Assembly: GCA_963727045.1 (NCBI GenBank)
Contig: CAVSES010000001.1
Location: 1,116,001-1,180,000, forward strand
From: Bog-1198 sp963727045
Lineage (GTDB): Bacteria; Pseudomonadota; Gammaproteobacteria; Steroidobacterales; Steroidobacteraceae
Direction: 5' to 3'
Length of the DNA stretch: 64,000 nucleotides
The notes under the pieces were generated by a model. That model worked only from the letters and a program-made list of their open reading frames with translations. It was not told the DNA's origin and did no database searches. The position numbers were made by a program, and so were the translations under genes. Shown piece by piece: positions 53,230 to 62,764 of the stretch. Position 1 is the first letter of the stretch, and each line of letters opens with the position of its first letter.

Positions 53230-55908
53230 CTAGAATTTATACGTGAACTTCAATCCCAGCACCCGCGGTCTCGTGATCGCCTCGGCCGGCACGAATTGGT
53301 TGGTCGAGGTGTAGGTGCTCTCGATCACATTGGTCAGGTTCTGCGCATACAGTTCGGCCGCCCACGCATCCTTCGCGACGCCCAGGGACGCGTCGTACTC
53401 TGAATATGCGGGATTTTCAAACCGCAGCAGGGTGGTGCTCACGTTCGAGCCTGCGGACAGGGAGGGATTGGCGCTCGACTGCGTGAACGAATGCGCGGTA
53501 TGCGTCGCGCCGGCCTGCGCAAAGGCATTGTAAGAATTCATCGCCCATTCGTACCGCAATCGCAGATTGAACTGCAGCGGCGGCGAATTGGCGCTCGGGC
53601 CGCCGATGGGGCCGTAGGGATTCTGAACGCTCAAGATCGGCTGTCCGAACTCGGCCTTGGTGGCCGGATCCGTCAACAGGGCGGGATTGTTGGCGATCAG
53701 GTATGGCGAGTTGGTCTGCTTGCTGGTGTTCCAGGAAGCGCCTCCCTGCGCCGTCAAGCCTTGGGCGAGCACGGCGATGACCGAGGTCTCCACGCCGCGA
53801 ACCCGGTAGCTCGGTCCGTTCGTGCCGAAACCGACGTTGCCAAGAACGCCGGGGTCGAAGAAGGCAACCTGCACGTTGTTCCAATCCTCCTGATAGACGG
53901 CTCCATTCCACTGCAGGCGGTGGTCGAAGAATTCCGTCTTCCACCCGAGTTCGTTGTTGGTCAACGAGTCGGAAGTGAACGAGGACGGCGAGCAGTACAG
54001 CGCGACGCCCTTGGCGTCCTGGATGTAGCAGGCGAACGAGCGGTTGAAACCGCCGGGGCGGAAACCCTGCGACCAGGTGTAGTAGACCAATGCGTCCGGC
54101 AGCACATGCCACGTCACATTGGCGCGGCTTTTGAAGCCCTTGTACTTCGTATGCAGGTTCTCCCCGTCGATGTTGGTCGCGGACGCCAGGCAGGGAGCCG
54201 GGCCCGCCTCGTAACAGCCGAAGCTGCCGGTGACGGCGCCTTTTTCGATATTGTCGAAGTTGTAATAGCGAGTCCCCCCGGTCACCGTCAATATCTTCGG
54301 AATGATGTCGAAATCCAGCGACGTGAAGAACGCAGCCTGTTTATAACCGCGGTGAACGTCATTGAAAAAGGCGATATTGTCGTTGCGCGTCGCGGGATTC
54401 GAGACGCTCGAGCCCGGCGCGGGCGCAACGTCCGTCATGCATCCCACGGTGACCGTCGTGGTACATGCGGGCAGCGTCTTGTAAAGCCAGTTCAGCTGAT
54501 CCTGAATCTTAAGCTCTTCCCAAAAAGCGCCCACGATGCCGCGCAGGCGCCAATCGTCGGGAGTGCTCAGCCGAATCTCATGGCTCTGATGGGTGTTGTG
54601 TTCCGTCTCGGTCCAGGTGCTGCTCGGGGAATAGCACTTCGCCGCCAGTCCGTTGGCCGGCTCGGCGCCATGGCACTGGTAATAATCCGCATAGACGCCG
54701 CGCGCATAATTGGTGTAGTCCTGGATCTGGCTCACGTTGCGCACGAGATAAGCTCCCGTGTAGACGGCCTTGAGGTCCCCGATTCGCCCGTTGACCGTGA
54801 ACGCCGTATTTTCGAACTTGTCCTTGTTGAAGGAATTGTTGAACAGCGTGACCGATTGCTTCGGCAGCACCTCGCCGTCGGAGCCGTTCGGCATCTGGTA
54901 GAACACGCCTTCGGCATCGATGCTCTGGTAGCTCTGTGTCACCAGGGCATTCCAATCCGCATTGATGTCCCAAAGAGCCGACGCGCGAACCCCTTGGTAG
55001 GTGGCAGGGTTGATCGCGCGGGCAGCGATGCCGTTGTTGTTGATGGCGGCGCTGCCCGGCGGAACGCCATAAGCCGTCGCCTGATTCCCCGCTCCCGTGC
55101 ACAATCCCGCGGCGGTCGGGACGCCTGCCGCACAGGCGGTCGCAAAATTGGTGTAGTGGTGATACGGATTGGAGCCGTTGATGCCGAGGTCGCTGGGCTT
55201 GCGGGTGAAGGTGCCGGGCACATTATTGATATATCCGCCGCGCCGGTCATTGTAGATCACCGCGCGGAAGGCGAGCGTGTCCGCAATCAGCGGTAGATTG
55301 ATGACTGCGGTCAGATCGCTGTTGGGATCGCCGCCTGCGGTCGTGCCGTACCCCGCGGACACACTGCCCTCCGTCACGTTGATTTTCGGCTTGTTCGTGA
55401 TGTAGCGAATGGCACCGGCCTGGGCGCCTGCTCCGAACAAGGTCCCCTGGGGCCCTTCCAGAACTTCGACGCGCTCCAAATCCGCCGCGTACACATCGAG
55501 ATTTCGGCCAGGCAGCTGACCCGACTGGTCGTCCAGATAAATGGCGACGTTCGGAAACCCGTTGATCGAACCGCCCGATTGTGTGCCCTGATTACCGACA
55601 TTGAGGCCACGCATGTAGATTTGGGTCTGTCCCGGGCCGACGGTCGAGGATGTGACATTGGGAAGATATTTGATGAATTGATCGAATGTCTCGACGTTCA
55701 ACTGCGTCAGGGTTTCGCTGGTGAGCGCCTGGATCGCGATCGGAACGTTCTGGATGTTTTCGCTGCGCCGCTGCGCAGTGACGGTAATTTCCTGAATTTG
55801 ATCCCCGGCCGAATTCGTGTCCGTGGAATTGGCGGACAGCGCCTGACCGATTGCGCCGCCGCCCAGAATGGCGGCGATCGCGAATGGCAATTTCGAGTGC
55901 GGATTCAT
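53230..55908 (-). CDS. TonB-dependent outer-membrane receptor
   Basis: An 892-residue receptor. Signal peptide 1 to about 25 (GGAIGQALSA), a TonB-box-like DQIQEITVTAQRR, then a plug with SSTVGPGQTQIYMRGLNVG and ERVEVLEGPQGTLFGAGAQA (standard plug signature). A long beta-barrel ends LGLKFTYKF with a terminal Phe. Several cysteine pairs (ACAAGVPTAAGLC, PACTTTVTVGC) occur in likely extracellular loops. It heads the operon continuing through the sortilin-like, M20 and serine hydrolase genes. The ligand is probably organic (peptide, sugar or amide) rather than iron, judged from neighbours only. Confidence 0.92.
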   Translation of the reverse strand: MNPHSKLPFAIAAILGGGAIGQALSANSTDTNSAGDQIQEITVTAQRRSENIQNVPIAIQALTSETLTQLNVETFDQFIKYLPNVTSSTVGPGQTQIYMRGLNVGNQGTQSGGSINGFPNVAIYLDDQSGQLPGRNLDVYAADLERVEVLEGPQGTLFGAGAQAGAIRYITNKPKINVTEGSVSAGYGTTAGGDPNSDLTAVINLPLIADTLAFRAVIYNDRRGGYINNVPGTFTRKPSDLGINGSNPYHHYTNFATACAAGVPTAAGLCTGAGNQATAYGVPPGSAAINNNGIAARAINPATYQGVRASALWDINADWNALVTQSYQSIDAEGVFYQMPNGSDGEVLPKQSVTLFNNSFNKDKFENTAFTVNGRIGDLKAVYTGAYLVRNVSQIQDYTNYARGVYADYYQCHGAEPANGLAAKCYSPSSTWTETEHNTHQSHEIRLSTPDDWRLRGIVGAFWEELKIQDQLNWLYKTLPACTTTVTVGCMTDVAPAPGSSVSNPATRNDNIAFFNDVHRGYKQAAFFTSLDFDIIPKILTVTGGTRYYNFDNIEKGAVTGSFGCYEAGPAPCLASATNIDGENLHTKYKGFKSRANVTWHVLPDALVYYTWSQGFRPGGFNRSFACYIQDAKGVALYCSPSSFTSDSLTNNELGWKTEFFDHRLQWNGAVYQEDWNNVQVAFFDPGVLGNVGFGTNGPSYRVRGVETSVIAVLAQGLTAQGGASWNTSKQTNSPYLIANNPALLTDPATKAEFGQPILSVQNPYGPIGGPSANSPPLQFNLRLRYEWAMNSYNAFAQAGATHTAHSFTQSSANPSLSAGSNVSTTLLRFENPAYSEYDASLGVAKDAWAAELYAQNLTNVIESTYTSTNQFVPAEAITRPRVLGLKFTYKF

Positions 55909-56078
55909 GCTTCATCCCGTTTACTTGTTGGAATCAATTTCGATGGCAGCTTCCGCCGGATCGTCCGTCGCGGGAGTCCAATCACTTGTTACCATAAATT
56001 TAACTGTCGGGGAAGAATATTGCGCGGTGGGCAACTCCGGCCGCGAATCCGTGCAGTGGTCGGATCACCAACGCTTGA

Positions 56079-57032
56079 TCATTGCGCGGCGATTTCGTCC
56101 ATCGCCGTCACCAGAGCGGAGCGAATGCCCGGCTCCGTTGCCGAGTGCCCGGCATCGTCCACCATGATGAGCCGCGACCGCGGCCATGCACCGTGCAGCT
56201 GAATCGCCGTGATCGGGGGACACAAGAGATCGTAGCGGCCCTGCACGATGGTCCCCGCAAGATGTTCAATCCGCTTCATTCCCTTCAGCAGTTGATCTTC
56301 GGGCCGGTAGCGGTTGTTGCGAAAATAGTGAACTTCGATGCGCGCCATCGCATACGCCACCCGCTCCTCGTTCGCTCCTGCAACCCTCGCAGAATCGGGA
56401 ATCAAATTGGCCAGGGTCGCCTCGAACACACTCCAACGGCGGGCGGCTGATAGACGGACGTTGTAATCCGGATGTTCGAGCAGTCTTGCGTAGCCCTCCA
56501 ACGGATCGCCCTGCCGCAGCTCCGGCGGCAGGCCGGCGAGCAAGGATTCCAATGCCTCGGGCCGGAACAACCGTCCGGCCTCGAACAGCCAGTGGATTTC
56601 CCACTCCCGCATCAGGAAAATCCCGCGCAGAATGAGGCTCAAGCAGCTTTGAGGACGCTGCTGTGCATAGGCCAGCGCGAGCGTGGAACCCCACGAGCCG
56701 CCGAAGACATGCCACGCGTCGATGGAGTGAAGCTTGCGCAGTGCTTCCATATCCTCGATGAGATGCGCCGTTGTATTGTTGCGCAGTTCGCCGTTGGGAC
56801 TTGATCGGCCGGCGCCTCGTTGATCGAACAGGATCACTCGAAAGCGCGCCGGATCAAAATACCGCCGGCTGGTTGCCGAGCATCCCCCGCCGGGTCCTCC
56901 GTGAAGAAAAACCACGGGAATACCCTTCGGGTTGCCGCACTCCTCCCAATAGAGCGAGTGAATGTCATCGACTCGCAAACGTCCGGATGCGTAAGGTTCG
57001 ATTTCTGGGTACAGATCGCGAAGTGCTGACAT
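56079..57032 (-). CDS. pip: Prolyl aminopeptidase
   Basis: A 317-residue alpha/beta-hydrolase that removes N-terminal proline (family S33). Motifs: VVFLHGGPGGGCSATSRRYF (oxyanion loop), RVILFDQRGAGRSSPNGELR, the nucleophile elbow FGGSWGSTLALAYA, AIRIEVHYF-like RIEVHYFRN and the final GHSATEPGIRSAL (catalytic His). VQGRYDLLCP holds the Asp. Length and motifs match the proteobacterial enzyme. It follows the hypothetical gene at 57044 by 11 bases. Confidence 0.93.
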   Translation of the reverse strand: MSALRDLYPEIEPYASGRLRVDDIHSLYWEECGNPKGIPVVFLHGGPGGGCSATSRRYFDPARFRVILFDQRGAGRSSPNGELRNNTTAHLIEDMEALRKLHSIDAWHVFGGSWGSTLALAYAQQRPQSCLSLILRGIFLMREWEIHWLFEAGRLFRPEALESLLAGLPPELRQGDPLEGYARLLEHPDYNVRLSAARRWSVFEATLANLIPDSARVAGANEERVAYAMARIEVHYFRNNRYRPEDQLLKGMKRIEHLAGTIVQGRYDLLCPPITAIQLHGAWPRSRLIMVDDAGHSATEPGIRSALVTAMDEIAAQ

Positions 57033-57043
57033 GACTTGTCGGC

Positions 57044-58003
57044 TCAGGAAGCGGGTTGCGGCTGCTCATCGAACCCGATGCCCAGCTTGGCCTTCCAGAA
57101 GCGATCCCTCAGCCACGCCGTTCTCATGACGCACCACCACATGATTGCCATATGCAATCCCTCGATCGACTCCGCGGCAGGTATGAAGCAACTGTACCCG
57201 GGTAAATCGTCCGGCGTATGCAACCCCCATGCACCGAGCCGCGGCACGAAATCCACCTGTTCGAACTCCCGTTCATTGAGCCTGCGGCACAGCTCCGCGG
57301 CATTCGGCGGCGATTGCGTCCAGGGCAGCGAAATGGTCGCCAGGTAGCCGGCGCCCGCGATCGGATGGGGAACCCCGACATTGACTTGCAGCAAGGCCGT
57401 TTCCGCCTGTGGATCAATCGACCGCGACGGGCAATCGCCGCTCAAGGGGAGTTCGGCCCACAATGCCGTCGCGCTGTGGGACGCCGCCAATCCTCGTTGC
57501 CGCAGAGTGGCCGCTGCAGATCCGAGCGCCTCCTCGTCCAACGGTTTTGGCCACCGGGCAGGCATCCCATGATGGGCGCGCTGTTGCTTCAGAACCGCGG
57601 CTGACTGGGTCGCCAAGGCGGTGGACCTGCCCAGGGGCAGCTGGGCTCCGAATGCGTTGAGAATGCTTTGCACCGCGAGATGTACGGCCGGCTCATTCGG
57701 ATAGATCGACCACTGCGCCTTCTGCCACAGGCGCCCGGCGTTGACATGGTACGCACCATGCACGGCCCACGAGTTGAGCCGCTGCACTCCGACCGTGTGA
57801 AATGCCGGCAGACCCGCAGCATACTCGGCCACGATTTCCGCAATCGCGACCGCGCTGGTTCCCGCAGCGTCGTTGACCGGCAACACCCGAAGGGTGCTGA
57901 TCCCCGCCCCCTGCGGATGCACCAAACGATAGCCGCCCTCGGTGCGTTCAAGGGGATGGGAGGCCAGCGCCTTGTGAATGCGCTCTTCGATTTCGCTGCT
58001 CAT
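57044..58003 (-). CDS. Hypothetical protein
   Basis: A 319-residue protein from the ATG at 58003 (an ATG at 58024 is in frame seven codons earlier; no ribosome site decides). I do not recognise a family. Features: an acidic helical start (EIEERIHKALASH), a beta-rich N-terminal half (TLRVLPVNDAAGTSAVAIAE), a middle helix-rich part and an end with GLHTPDDLPGYSCFIPAAES and MAIMWWCVMRTAWLRDRF. No signal peptide. It probably forms an operon with the prolyl aminopeptidase. Confidence 0.65.
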   Translation of the reverse strand: MSSEIEERIHKALASHPLERTEGGYRLVHPQGAGISTLRVLPVNDAAGTSAVAIAEIVAEYAAGLPAFHTVGVQRLNSWAVHGAYHVNAGRLWQKAQWSIYPNEPAVHLAVQSILNAFGAQLPLGRSTALATQSAAVLKQQRAHHGMPARWPKPLDEEALGSAAATLRQRGLAASHSATALWAELPLSGDCPSRSIDPQAETALLQVNVGVPHPIAGAGYLATISLPWTQSPPNAAELCRRLNEREFEQVDFVPRLGAWGLHTPDDLPGYSCFIPAAESIEGLHMAIMWWCVMRTAWLRDRFWKAKLGIGFDEQPQPAS

Positions 58004-58166
58004 GGCTGAATCTATCGGCGGCATCCGGCAATCGAACCCCGCCGTGGTTGTGAAAAACGGCAGCTTTACAGCTTTGATGGGAAATCACAAACGCAGGTGC
58101 CGAGGTGAGGCATGCATGCATCCACCCCGGCACACGGCTCGGCAACTGAGTAGACTCAATGAAGCC

Positions 58167-58508
58167 ATGGCTCGCACGAACACCGTCCGGCTCCTCCCGA
58201 TCCTCTGCATCGGCCTTGCAGGCACGAGCGGCGGTCAGGCCGCGTTGGAATCCCACGAAAAGTTCGTCTGCACTTCCGGGACCACGCAAAGGATCGTCCG
58301 CATCTACAACCACGCGGCCCCGGATGGTAAACGCAGTTCGGACGGCATCTGCCGGGTCGACTACACCAAGGACGGTAGAACCAGAACTCTCTGGACCTCC
58401 AGCACCGGTCACGCCTACTGCACGACCAAGGCGCTGTCACTGGTGACCAAGCTCATCCAGGACAAATACACGTGCAAGCCCGAATCGGTGGATGCCGACC
58501 GATCATGA
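58167..58508 (+). CDS. Small exported hypothetical protein
   Basis: A 113-residue protein with signal peptide ending GGQA-AL. The mature part has four cysteines (KFVCTSGTTQRIVR, GICRVDY, HAYCTTKAL, YTCKPES), probably two disulfides. Sequence around RIVRIYNH...ICRVDYTKDG...LWTSSTGHAYC resembles small periplasmic proteins of unknown function in gammaproteobacteria. It converges with the peroxiredoxin gene 12 bases downstream. Confidence 0.7.
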   Translation: MARTNTVRLLPILCIGLAGTSGGQAALESHEKFVCTSGTTQRIVRIYNHAAPDGKRSSDGICRVDYTKDGRTRTLWTSSTGHAYCTTKALSLVTKLIQDKYTCKPESVDADRS

Positions 58509-58520
58509 CCAAAGCCGTGC

Positions 58521-59273
58521 CTACGTGCGCGGAATCGCCGCCGCCAGATAGTCGGATAGCTGATCGGCACCGCCGATGAGTTTCCCGCGGATGAACACCT
58601 GCGGAACGGTCGCTGCGCCGCTTGCCGCCTTGACGCCTTGCATGGTGAGTTCGTCGCCCAAATGAATCGACTCGAAGGGGATCGCGGCGCGCTCCAGGAG
58701 CTGCTTCGCGCGGGCGCAATGCGGGCAACCGACTCTCGCCAGCATGAGCGCCGATTCCCGCTCCTGTTGGTTGGGCCGCAGATACCGCCACATCGTGTCA
58801 GCGTCGGATACCTCGAAGGGATCGCCCGGCCGATCGGGTTCGATGAACATCTTTTCGATCTTGCCGTCATCCACCAACATGGAGTATCGCCATGAACGAA
58901 CCCCCAATGAGGCGTCGCGATGATCAATCGACATTCCCATCCCTTCCGTGAACTCGCCATAGGGATCGGCGACGAACCGCACCCCCTGCGCCTTCTCCGA
59001 TCTCTGCCACGCTTCCATGACATACGGATCATTCACGGAGAGACAAATGACATCATCGATCCCCGCCTCCTTGAAATCCTTCAACCGCGCCACGTACCCC
59101 GGCACGTGCGCCGTGCTGCAAGTGGGTGTAAAGGCTCCCGGCAATGCGAACAGGATGATGCGGCGTCCCTTGAACAATTCCATGCTCGGAAATCGCCGCA
59201 CATTTCCATCGTGGAGCTCCGCCAGTTGCGCGCTCGGTATCGAAGATCCGGCACGCGATGCTCGTTCGGTCAT
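58521..59273 (-). CDS. Peroxiredoxin-5/glutaredoxin hybrid
   Basis: A 250-residue fusion. Residues 1 to about 160 are a Prx5-type peroxiredoxin with peroxidatic Cys in LPGAFTPTCSTAHVPGY and DDVICLSVNDPYVM. The C-terminal ~75 residues are a glutaredoxin with active site VGCPHCARAK and the GSH-binding ATVPQVFIRG plus GGADQLSDYL. Such hybrids reduce hydroperoxides using glutathione without a separate glutaredoxin, as in Haemophilus and Vibrio. Length is normal. Confidence 0.93.
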   Translation of the reverse strand: MTERASRAGSSIPSAQLAELHDGNVRRFPSMELFKGRRIILFALPGAFTPTCSTAHVPGYVARLKDFKEAGIDDVICLSVNDPYVMEAWQRSEKAQGVRFVADPYGEFTEGMGMSIDHRDASLGVRSWRYSMLVDDGKIEKMFIEPDRPGDPFEVSDADTMWRYLRPNQQERESALMLARVGCPHCARAKQLLERAAIPFESIHLGDELTMQGVKAASGAATVPQVFIRGKLIGGADQLSDYLAAAIPRT

Positions 59274-59375
59274 GTTGTCCTCGAAAGGCGAAAGCGCAAT
59301 CTTAACCTGCGCGCCTGCACAGCAACGACGACACTTGACGAAGGCGTTGTCCTACATCGAGGTATCGTTGTGCCC

Positions 59376-59879
59376 TCATCGATGGCCGCTCCACCACCAT
59401 CCTGCGGCGAACAATGCCACCATCACCAGGGATGTGGCGAGTTTGACGACGGCACCGATGATCAGACCGAGCCAGGCGCCGATACCCACGCGCGTCGATC
59501 GCGCGGCACCATGGCCCGCGGCAAGTTCGCCCAGAACTGCGCCCAAGAAGGGTCCAATCAGCAGGCCAGGCAGCCCGAAGAACAGACCGACCACCGTGCC
59601 TGCCAGCGCGCCCCATACAGCCTGCCGACTCGCTCCCACGCGCTTCGCTCCCAGAGCCGCCGCGAGCACATCCAACGTCAAACCGACCGTGCCCACGGCC
59701 GCGATCCCGAACAGCCACCAAACGCCAATGTGCCGGTAGTGATCCACCCCGGCGATCAACCAGAGGCCGCCGAATAATAATGGGATGCCCGGCAGCAGCG
59801 GCATGACGGCACCCGCCAGCCCCGCCACGATCAGCACCGCCGCGATGGCATACCACAGATTATCCAACGCTCCTGTCAC
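59376..59879 (-). CDS. DUF456-family membrane protein
   Basis: A 167-residue protein starting at GTG 59879, overlapping the MFS stop by 4 bases (GTGA). DUF456 features: LAGAVMPLLPGIPLLFGGLW, LDVLAAALGAKRVGASRQAVW, and the Gly-rich GTVVGLFFGLPGLLIGPFLG with LGE next. Four to five membrane segments. Role unknown. Last gene of a three-gene overlapping operon. Confidence 0.88.
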   Translation of the reverse strand: MTGALDNLWYAIAAVLIVAGLAGAVMPLLPGIPLLFGGLWLIAGVDHYRHIGVWWLFGIAAVGTVGLTLDVLAAALGAKRVGASRQAVWGALAGTVVGLFFGLPGLLIGPFLGAVLGELAAGHGAARSTRVGIGAWLGLIIGAVVKLATSLVMVALFAAGWWWSGHR

Positions 59880-61081
59880 GCGCGACGGCGTGACAGCGCG
59901 ATCAGAAGCGCGGTCAGCAACAGGCATGCGGCCACACTGACGCCGGCGTCCGTGGCGTATGTTCCTGCAACCCCGCGCTGCGAGTACCCCCAGCCATCCA
60001 CGACCACCATGTAGGTATTGGCGATGTTGAATGCCGACACCATGAGGCAATAGGTCGTTGCGGCGAGCGGATTGCTGCGCCCGATGGTTTCGAAGGCGAT
60101 CGCTGTCGAGGCGACGATGGCGGCCGACTGAAACACGTTCTCTCCGATGAGAGCCACGGCGAAGGCCGCCGGGGTGCGCGGCAACAGGAGCAATGTCAGC
60201 GTGAACATGGACCCGACGGCGCCGATCGCCAGGTACAGATACCTCAGCGGCAGCAGCCGGTCGATCAATGGAAAGATCAAACACCCCACGATGCCGCCCA
60301 TCAACACGCCCGCCCCTCCCACCAGTCCTACGAAATGGGTGGACGCGGCAAAATCGTTGCCCAATCCGCCGAGAATATTCACCAGGGAAAACGTTGCGGC
60401 CGGCGCGATGAACAGCACGATGGCAATCAATACCTCGCGCCGCTTCAGAATGCTCAACACTTCGCCGAAGAACTCCCGGAAACTCTCACGGGCCAGCCGC
60501 CGATCCGGTCCCGGCGCCTGCATCCATGGAAACACCGCGGTTGGCAGCAGCACCGCGGCACCCAACGCGAGCGCAGCGAAAGCGGGCGGCAGGTGCTGCA
60601 CCACCTCGCCCGTTATCATGGCCATCGCGCCGCCGCCGCTGATGTTCGCAATGGTCACCCAAACGCTGAGATTGAGCTTCTCTTCCGTCGTCGTGATGGT
60701 GGAGAGCCAACCTCCGAGCGCGCTTTGATAGAGATTTGCGAAGAAAAACCCCACGACCAACAAGCCTTCCACCCGGGCGAGATGATCCAGATTGAGGAGC
60801 GCCATCGAGAGGAGAAAAGCGGCGATGGCCGCGGTCACCATGGAATACCAGCGCCGGCTGAATCGGACGTCCAGCACCGGGCTGACCAGAAATGTCCAGA
60901 AGCCGGGGGATATCATCACTGCCGTCATCGCGGCGATCGTCGCCTCGGGGACCCGGCGGGCGCTGAGCATCTGCGGCACCGAAATGACCAGAATTCCCCC
61001 GTACATGCCGAACAGCGCATTCGCCATGCCCATCATCCAAACGGGAGCCGCCGAGGTTCGCGGCTTGCCCGTCGACCTCAC
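59876..61081 (-). CDS. MFS transporter, AmpG-like
   Basis: A 401-residue, 12-segment transporter from the GTG at 61081, which overlaps the oxidoreductase stop by 4 bases; a longer frame upstream is antisense noise. The layout (FGMYGGILVISVPQMLSARR, GFWTFLVSPVLDVRFSRRW, FFFANLYQSALGGWLSTIT and later FETIGRSNPLAATTYCLMVS) recalls AmpG-type muropeptide and related permeases. The substrate could be a sugar derivative handled by the upstream Gfo/Idh enzyme. Substrate not proven. Confidence 0.82.
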   Translation of the reverse strand: MRSTGKPRTSAAPVWMMGMANALFGMYGGILVISVPQMLSARRVPEATIAAMTAVMISPGFWTFLVSPVLDVRFSRRWYSMVTAAIAAFLLSMALLNLDHLARVEGLLVVGFFFANLYQSALGGWLSTITTTEEKLNLSVWVTIANISGGGAMAMITGEVVQHLPPAFAALALGAAVLLPTAVFPWMQAPGPDRRLARESFREFFGEVLSILKRREVLIAIVLFIAPAATFSLVNILGGLGNDFAASTHFVGLVGGAGVLMGGIVGCLIFPLIDRLLPLRYLYLAIGAVGSMFTLTLLLLPRTPAAFAVALIGENVFQSAAIVASTAIAFETIGRSNPLAATTYCLMVSAFNIANTYMVVVDGWGYSQRGVAGTYATDAGVSVAACLLLTALLIALSRRRA

Positions 61082-62082
61082 GGCATTTCCCAACGGCCCG
61101 ACGCGGCGGAACGGTAAAGGGCATCGATCACCCGCATGTTGGCAATGGCATCCTCGATCGGAAATTCCTGCGCAGTCTCCCCGCGGAAAACGGCGGCGGC
61201 CACGTCGCACTGCACGCCGTATTGATCCACCGGTGCGAATTCCTCGAACACCGCGGAACTGCCGTCGAGGGCTTTTCCCGAATCAATCACGAGGCGGCAG
61301 CCGTGTTCCTTCTGCGGTGTGAAGGGCACCGAGATCTCGATTCGACCCTCTGCTCCGAGCACGACCACCCGCTGGTAAGGGGCCAGTTGCAGCGCGCTGC
61401 AAAACGTGAGCTGACCGCCATCGGGAAACGCCAACAGACCACTGGTCACCCGGTCGACGCCGAGCAGAGGATCCCGATCGACCAAGGCGATGGCCCTGTT
61501 CGGTTCGGTGCCGAAGAGGTAGCGGGCCGTGACGATCGGATAGCAGCCCACGTCATATAACGCGCCGCCGCCGATGTCGGGCCGATTGCGCACATTGTTC
61601 GGATCCAACACCGAAAACACGAACGCCGACTGGATCGCCCGCACCGTTCCGATGCGGCCCGCCTGAACCAGGCTGCGGACCCGATGCCATTGCGGGTGGT
61701 AACGCACCATGAACGCTTCGATCACATGCAGACCGCTGCGGTCCCGCGCCGCCAGGATGGCTTGCGCTTGTGCGGCGTCCAGCCCGATCGGCTTTTCGCA
61801 GAGCACATGTTTGCCTGCCTGCAGGGCTTTGATCGTCCACTCAACATGCAGATGGTTCGGCAGCGCGTTGTAGATCGCGTCGATCTTAGGGTCTTCCAAG
61901 AGCTGCTGGTAACTGCCGTAGCTGCGTGCGATGCCGAAACCGGCGGCGATGCGGGCAGCGCGGTCGCCGTCGCGCGAGGCAATCGCTGCGACGACGCCGC
62001 GTTCAGAGGCGATGATCGCCGGGATGACGCGTTTGACGCCGATATTGGCGGTGCTGAGAATTCCCCATCGGACTTTGCTCAT
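61078..62082 (-). CDS. Gfo/Idh/MocA-family oxidoreductase
   Basis: A 334-residue NAD(P)-dependent oxidoreductase from the ATG at 62082. Rossmann start VRWGILSTANIGVKRVIPAI, then the family motifs DAIYNALPNHLHVEWTIKAL, AGKHVLCEKPIGLDAAQA (EKP catalytic Lys), VIEAFMVRYHPQW and GGGALYDVGCYPI. Members act on sugars, inositols or trans-dihydrodiols. It is first in the operon with the MFS and DUF456 genes, so probably oxidises an imported sugar-like compound. Confidence 0.9.
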   Translation of the reverse strand: MSKVRWGILSTANIGVKRVIPAIIASERGVVAAIASRDGDRAARIAAGFGIARSYGSYQQLLEDPKIDAIYNALPNHLHVEWTIKALQAGKHVLCEKPIGLDAAQAQAILAARDRSGLHVIEAFMVRYHPQWHRVRSLVQAGRIGTVRAIQSAFVFSVLDPNNVRNRPDIGGGALYDVGCYPIVTARYLFGTEPNRAIALVDRDPLLGVDRVTSGLLAFPDGGQLTFCSALQLAPYQRVVVLGAEGRIEISVPFTPQKEHGCRLVIDSGKALDGSSAVFEEFAPVDQYGVQCDVAAAVFRGETAQEFPIEDAIANMRVIDALYRSAASGRWEMP

Positions 62083-62253
62083 CGGTCGACTCTTCTCACG
62101 GGTCCCTCTTCGTGCCCTTACCTCAGAGCCGGGAGGGCAATAACATGCTGCCAAAGGAAAAAAATGTCCAATATGCTGCGGACCAAGAACAAGGGTTGCC
62201 GGCGCTCCCTCGTGATACGCTGAAGCTTGTGTAGCGAAGCGCAGGAGCTGCGA

Positions 62254-62565
62254 TTGAGAGTCCTCGTCCTATTGACACTGACCGGCCTGGCAGCCTGTAG
62301 CTGGTTTGGTTCGAGAAAAGCGCATCAGCCGGATCCCACCGAGATCATCGTGACCGGCGCCCCAGCGGGTTCGATCGTATACGTGGACGGCTCGCCGGCC
62401 GGACAATTGACCACCCTCAACGATCATCCCCAGGTTTTGAAGGTGGCGTCCGGGGCTCACAAGGTGGAGATACATCTGGGCGACGCCGTCGTTTATCGAG
62501 AAGATACGTATGTGGGCGCCGGCGAACATCGAATGATCCGGGTACTCTCAGGTTTCACCCGCTAA
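62254..62565 (+). CDS. PEGA-domain lipoprotein
   Basis: A 103-residue protein. I chose the TTG at 62254 because AGGAG lies six bases upstream; an earlier in-frame start at 62227 has none. The lipobox LAAC anchors it to a membrane. The rest is a PEGA-like beta domain: IIVTGAPAGSIVYVDGSPAG, then LKVASGAHKVEIHLGDAVVY. PEGA domains occur in surface and S-layer-associated proteins. Stand-alone gene. Confidence 0.8.
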   Translation: MRVLVLLTLTGLAACSWFGSRKAHQPDPTEIIVTGAPAGSIVYVDGSPAGQLTTLNDHPQVLKVASGAHKVEIHLGDAVVYREDTYVGAGEHRMIRVLSGFTR

Positions 62566-62764
62566 GAGCTCCGGCATTGCCGAATATCCTCGCCCGGGTC
62601 CTCTTGATGATGGCGCGTGAAATTCAGTTGATCTAATGCCTGATATATATCGTGCATATCGTTAAATATTCACATATTTTTACCTCCTTTAAATACAGGG
62701 TCCATGAGCCCGATAGGAACTCGGCATGTACTTGACTTCGCTGCGCAACGGCGAGGACGGAGGA
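62566..62764. promoter_or_regulatory. AT-rich upstream region of the serine hydrolase
   Basis: Bases 62630-62700 are far richer in A/T than the surroundings (TATATAT at about 62643, TTAAATATTCACATATTTTT at 62663-62682). This is where the promoter of the downstream gene should lie. I cannot assign exact -35 and -10 boxes. Confidence 0.4.

Noticed and set aside
51202..53403. 733-codon open frame on the plus strand
   Set aside because: It lies entirely antisense to the sortilin-like gene. It is rich in Arg and lacks domains, signal peptide or ribosome site, a usual GC-rich shadow.
53491..55296. 601-codon open frame on the plus strand
   Set aside because: Antisense to the TonB receptor, with no motif; a shadow frame.
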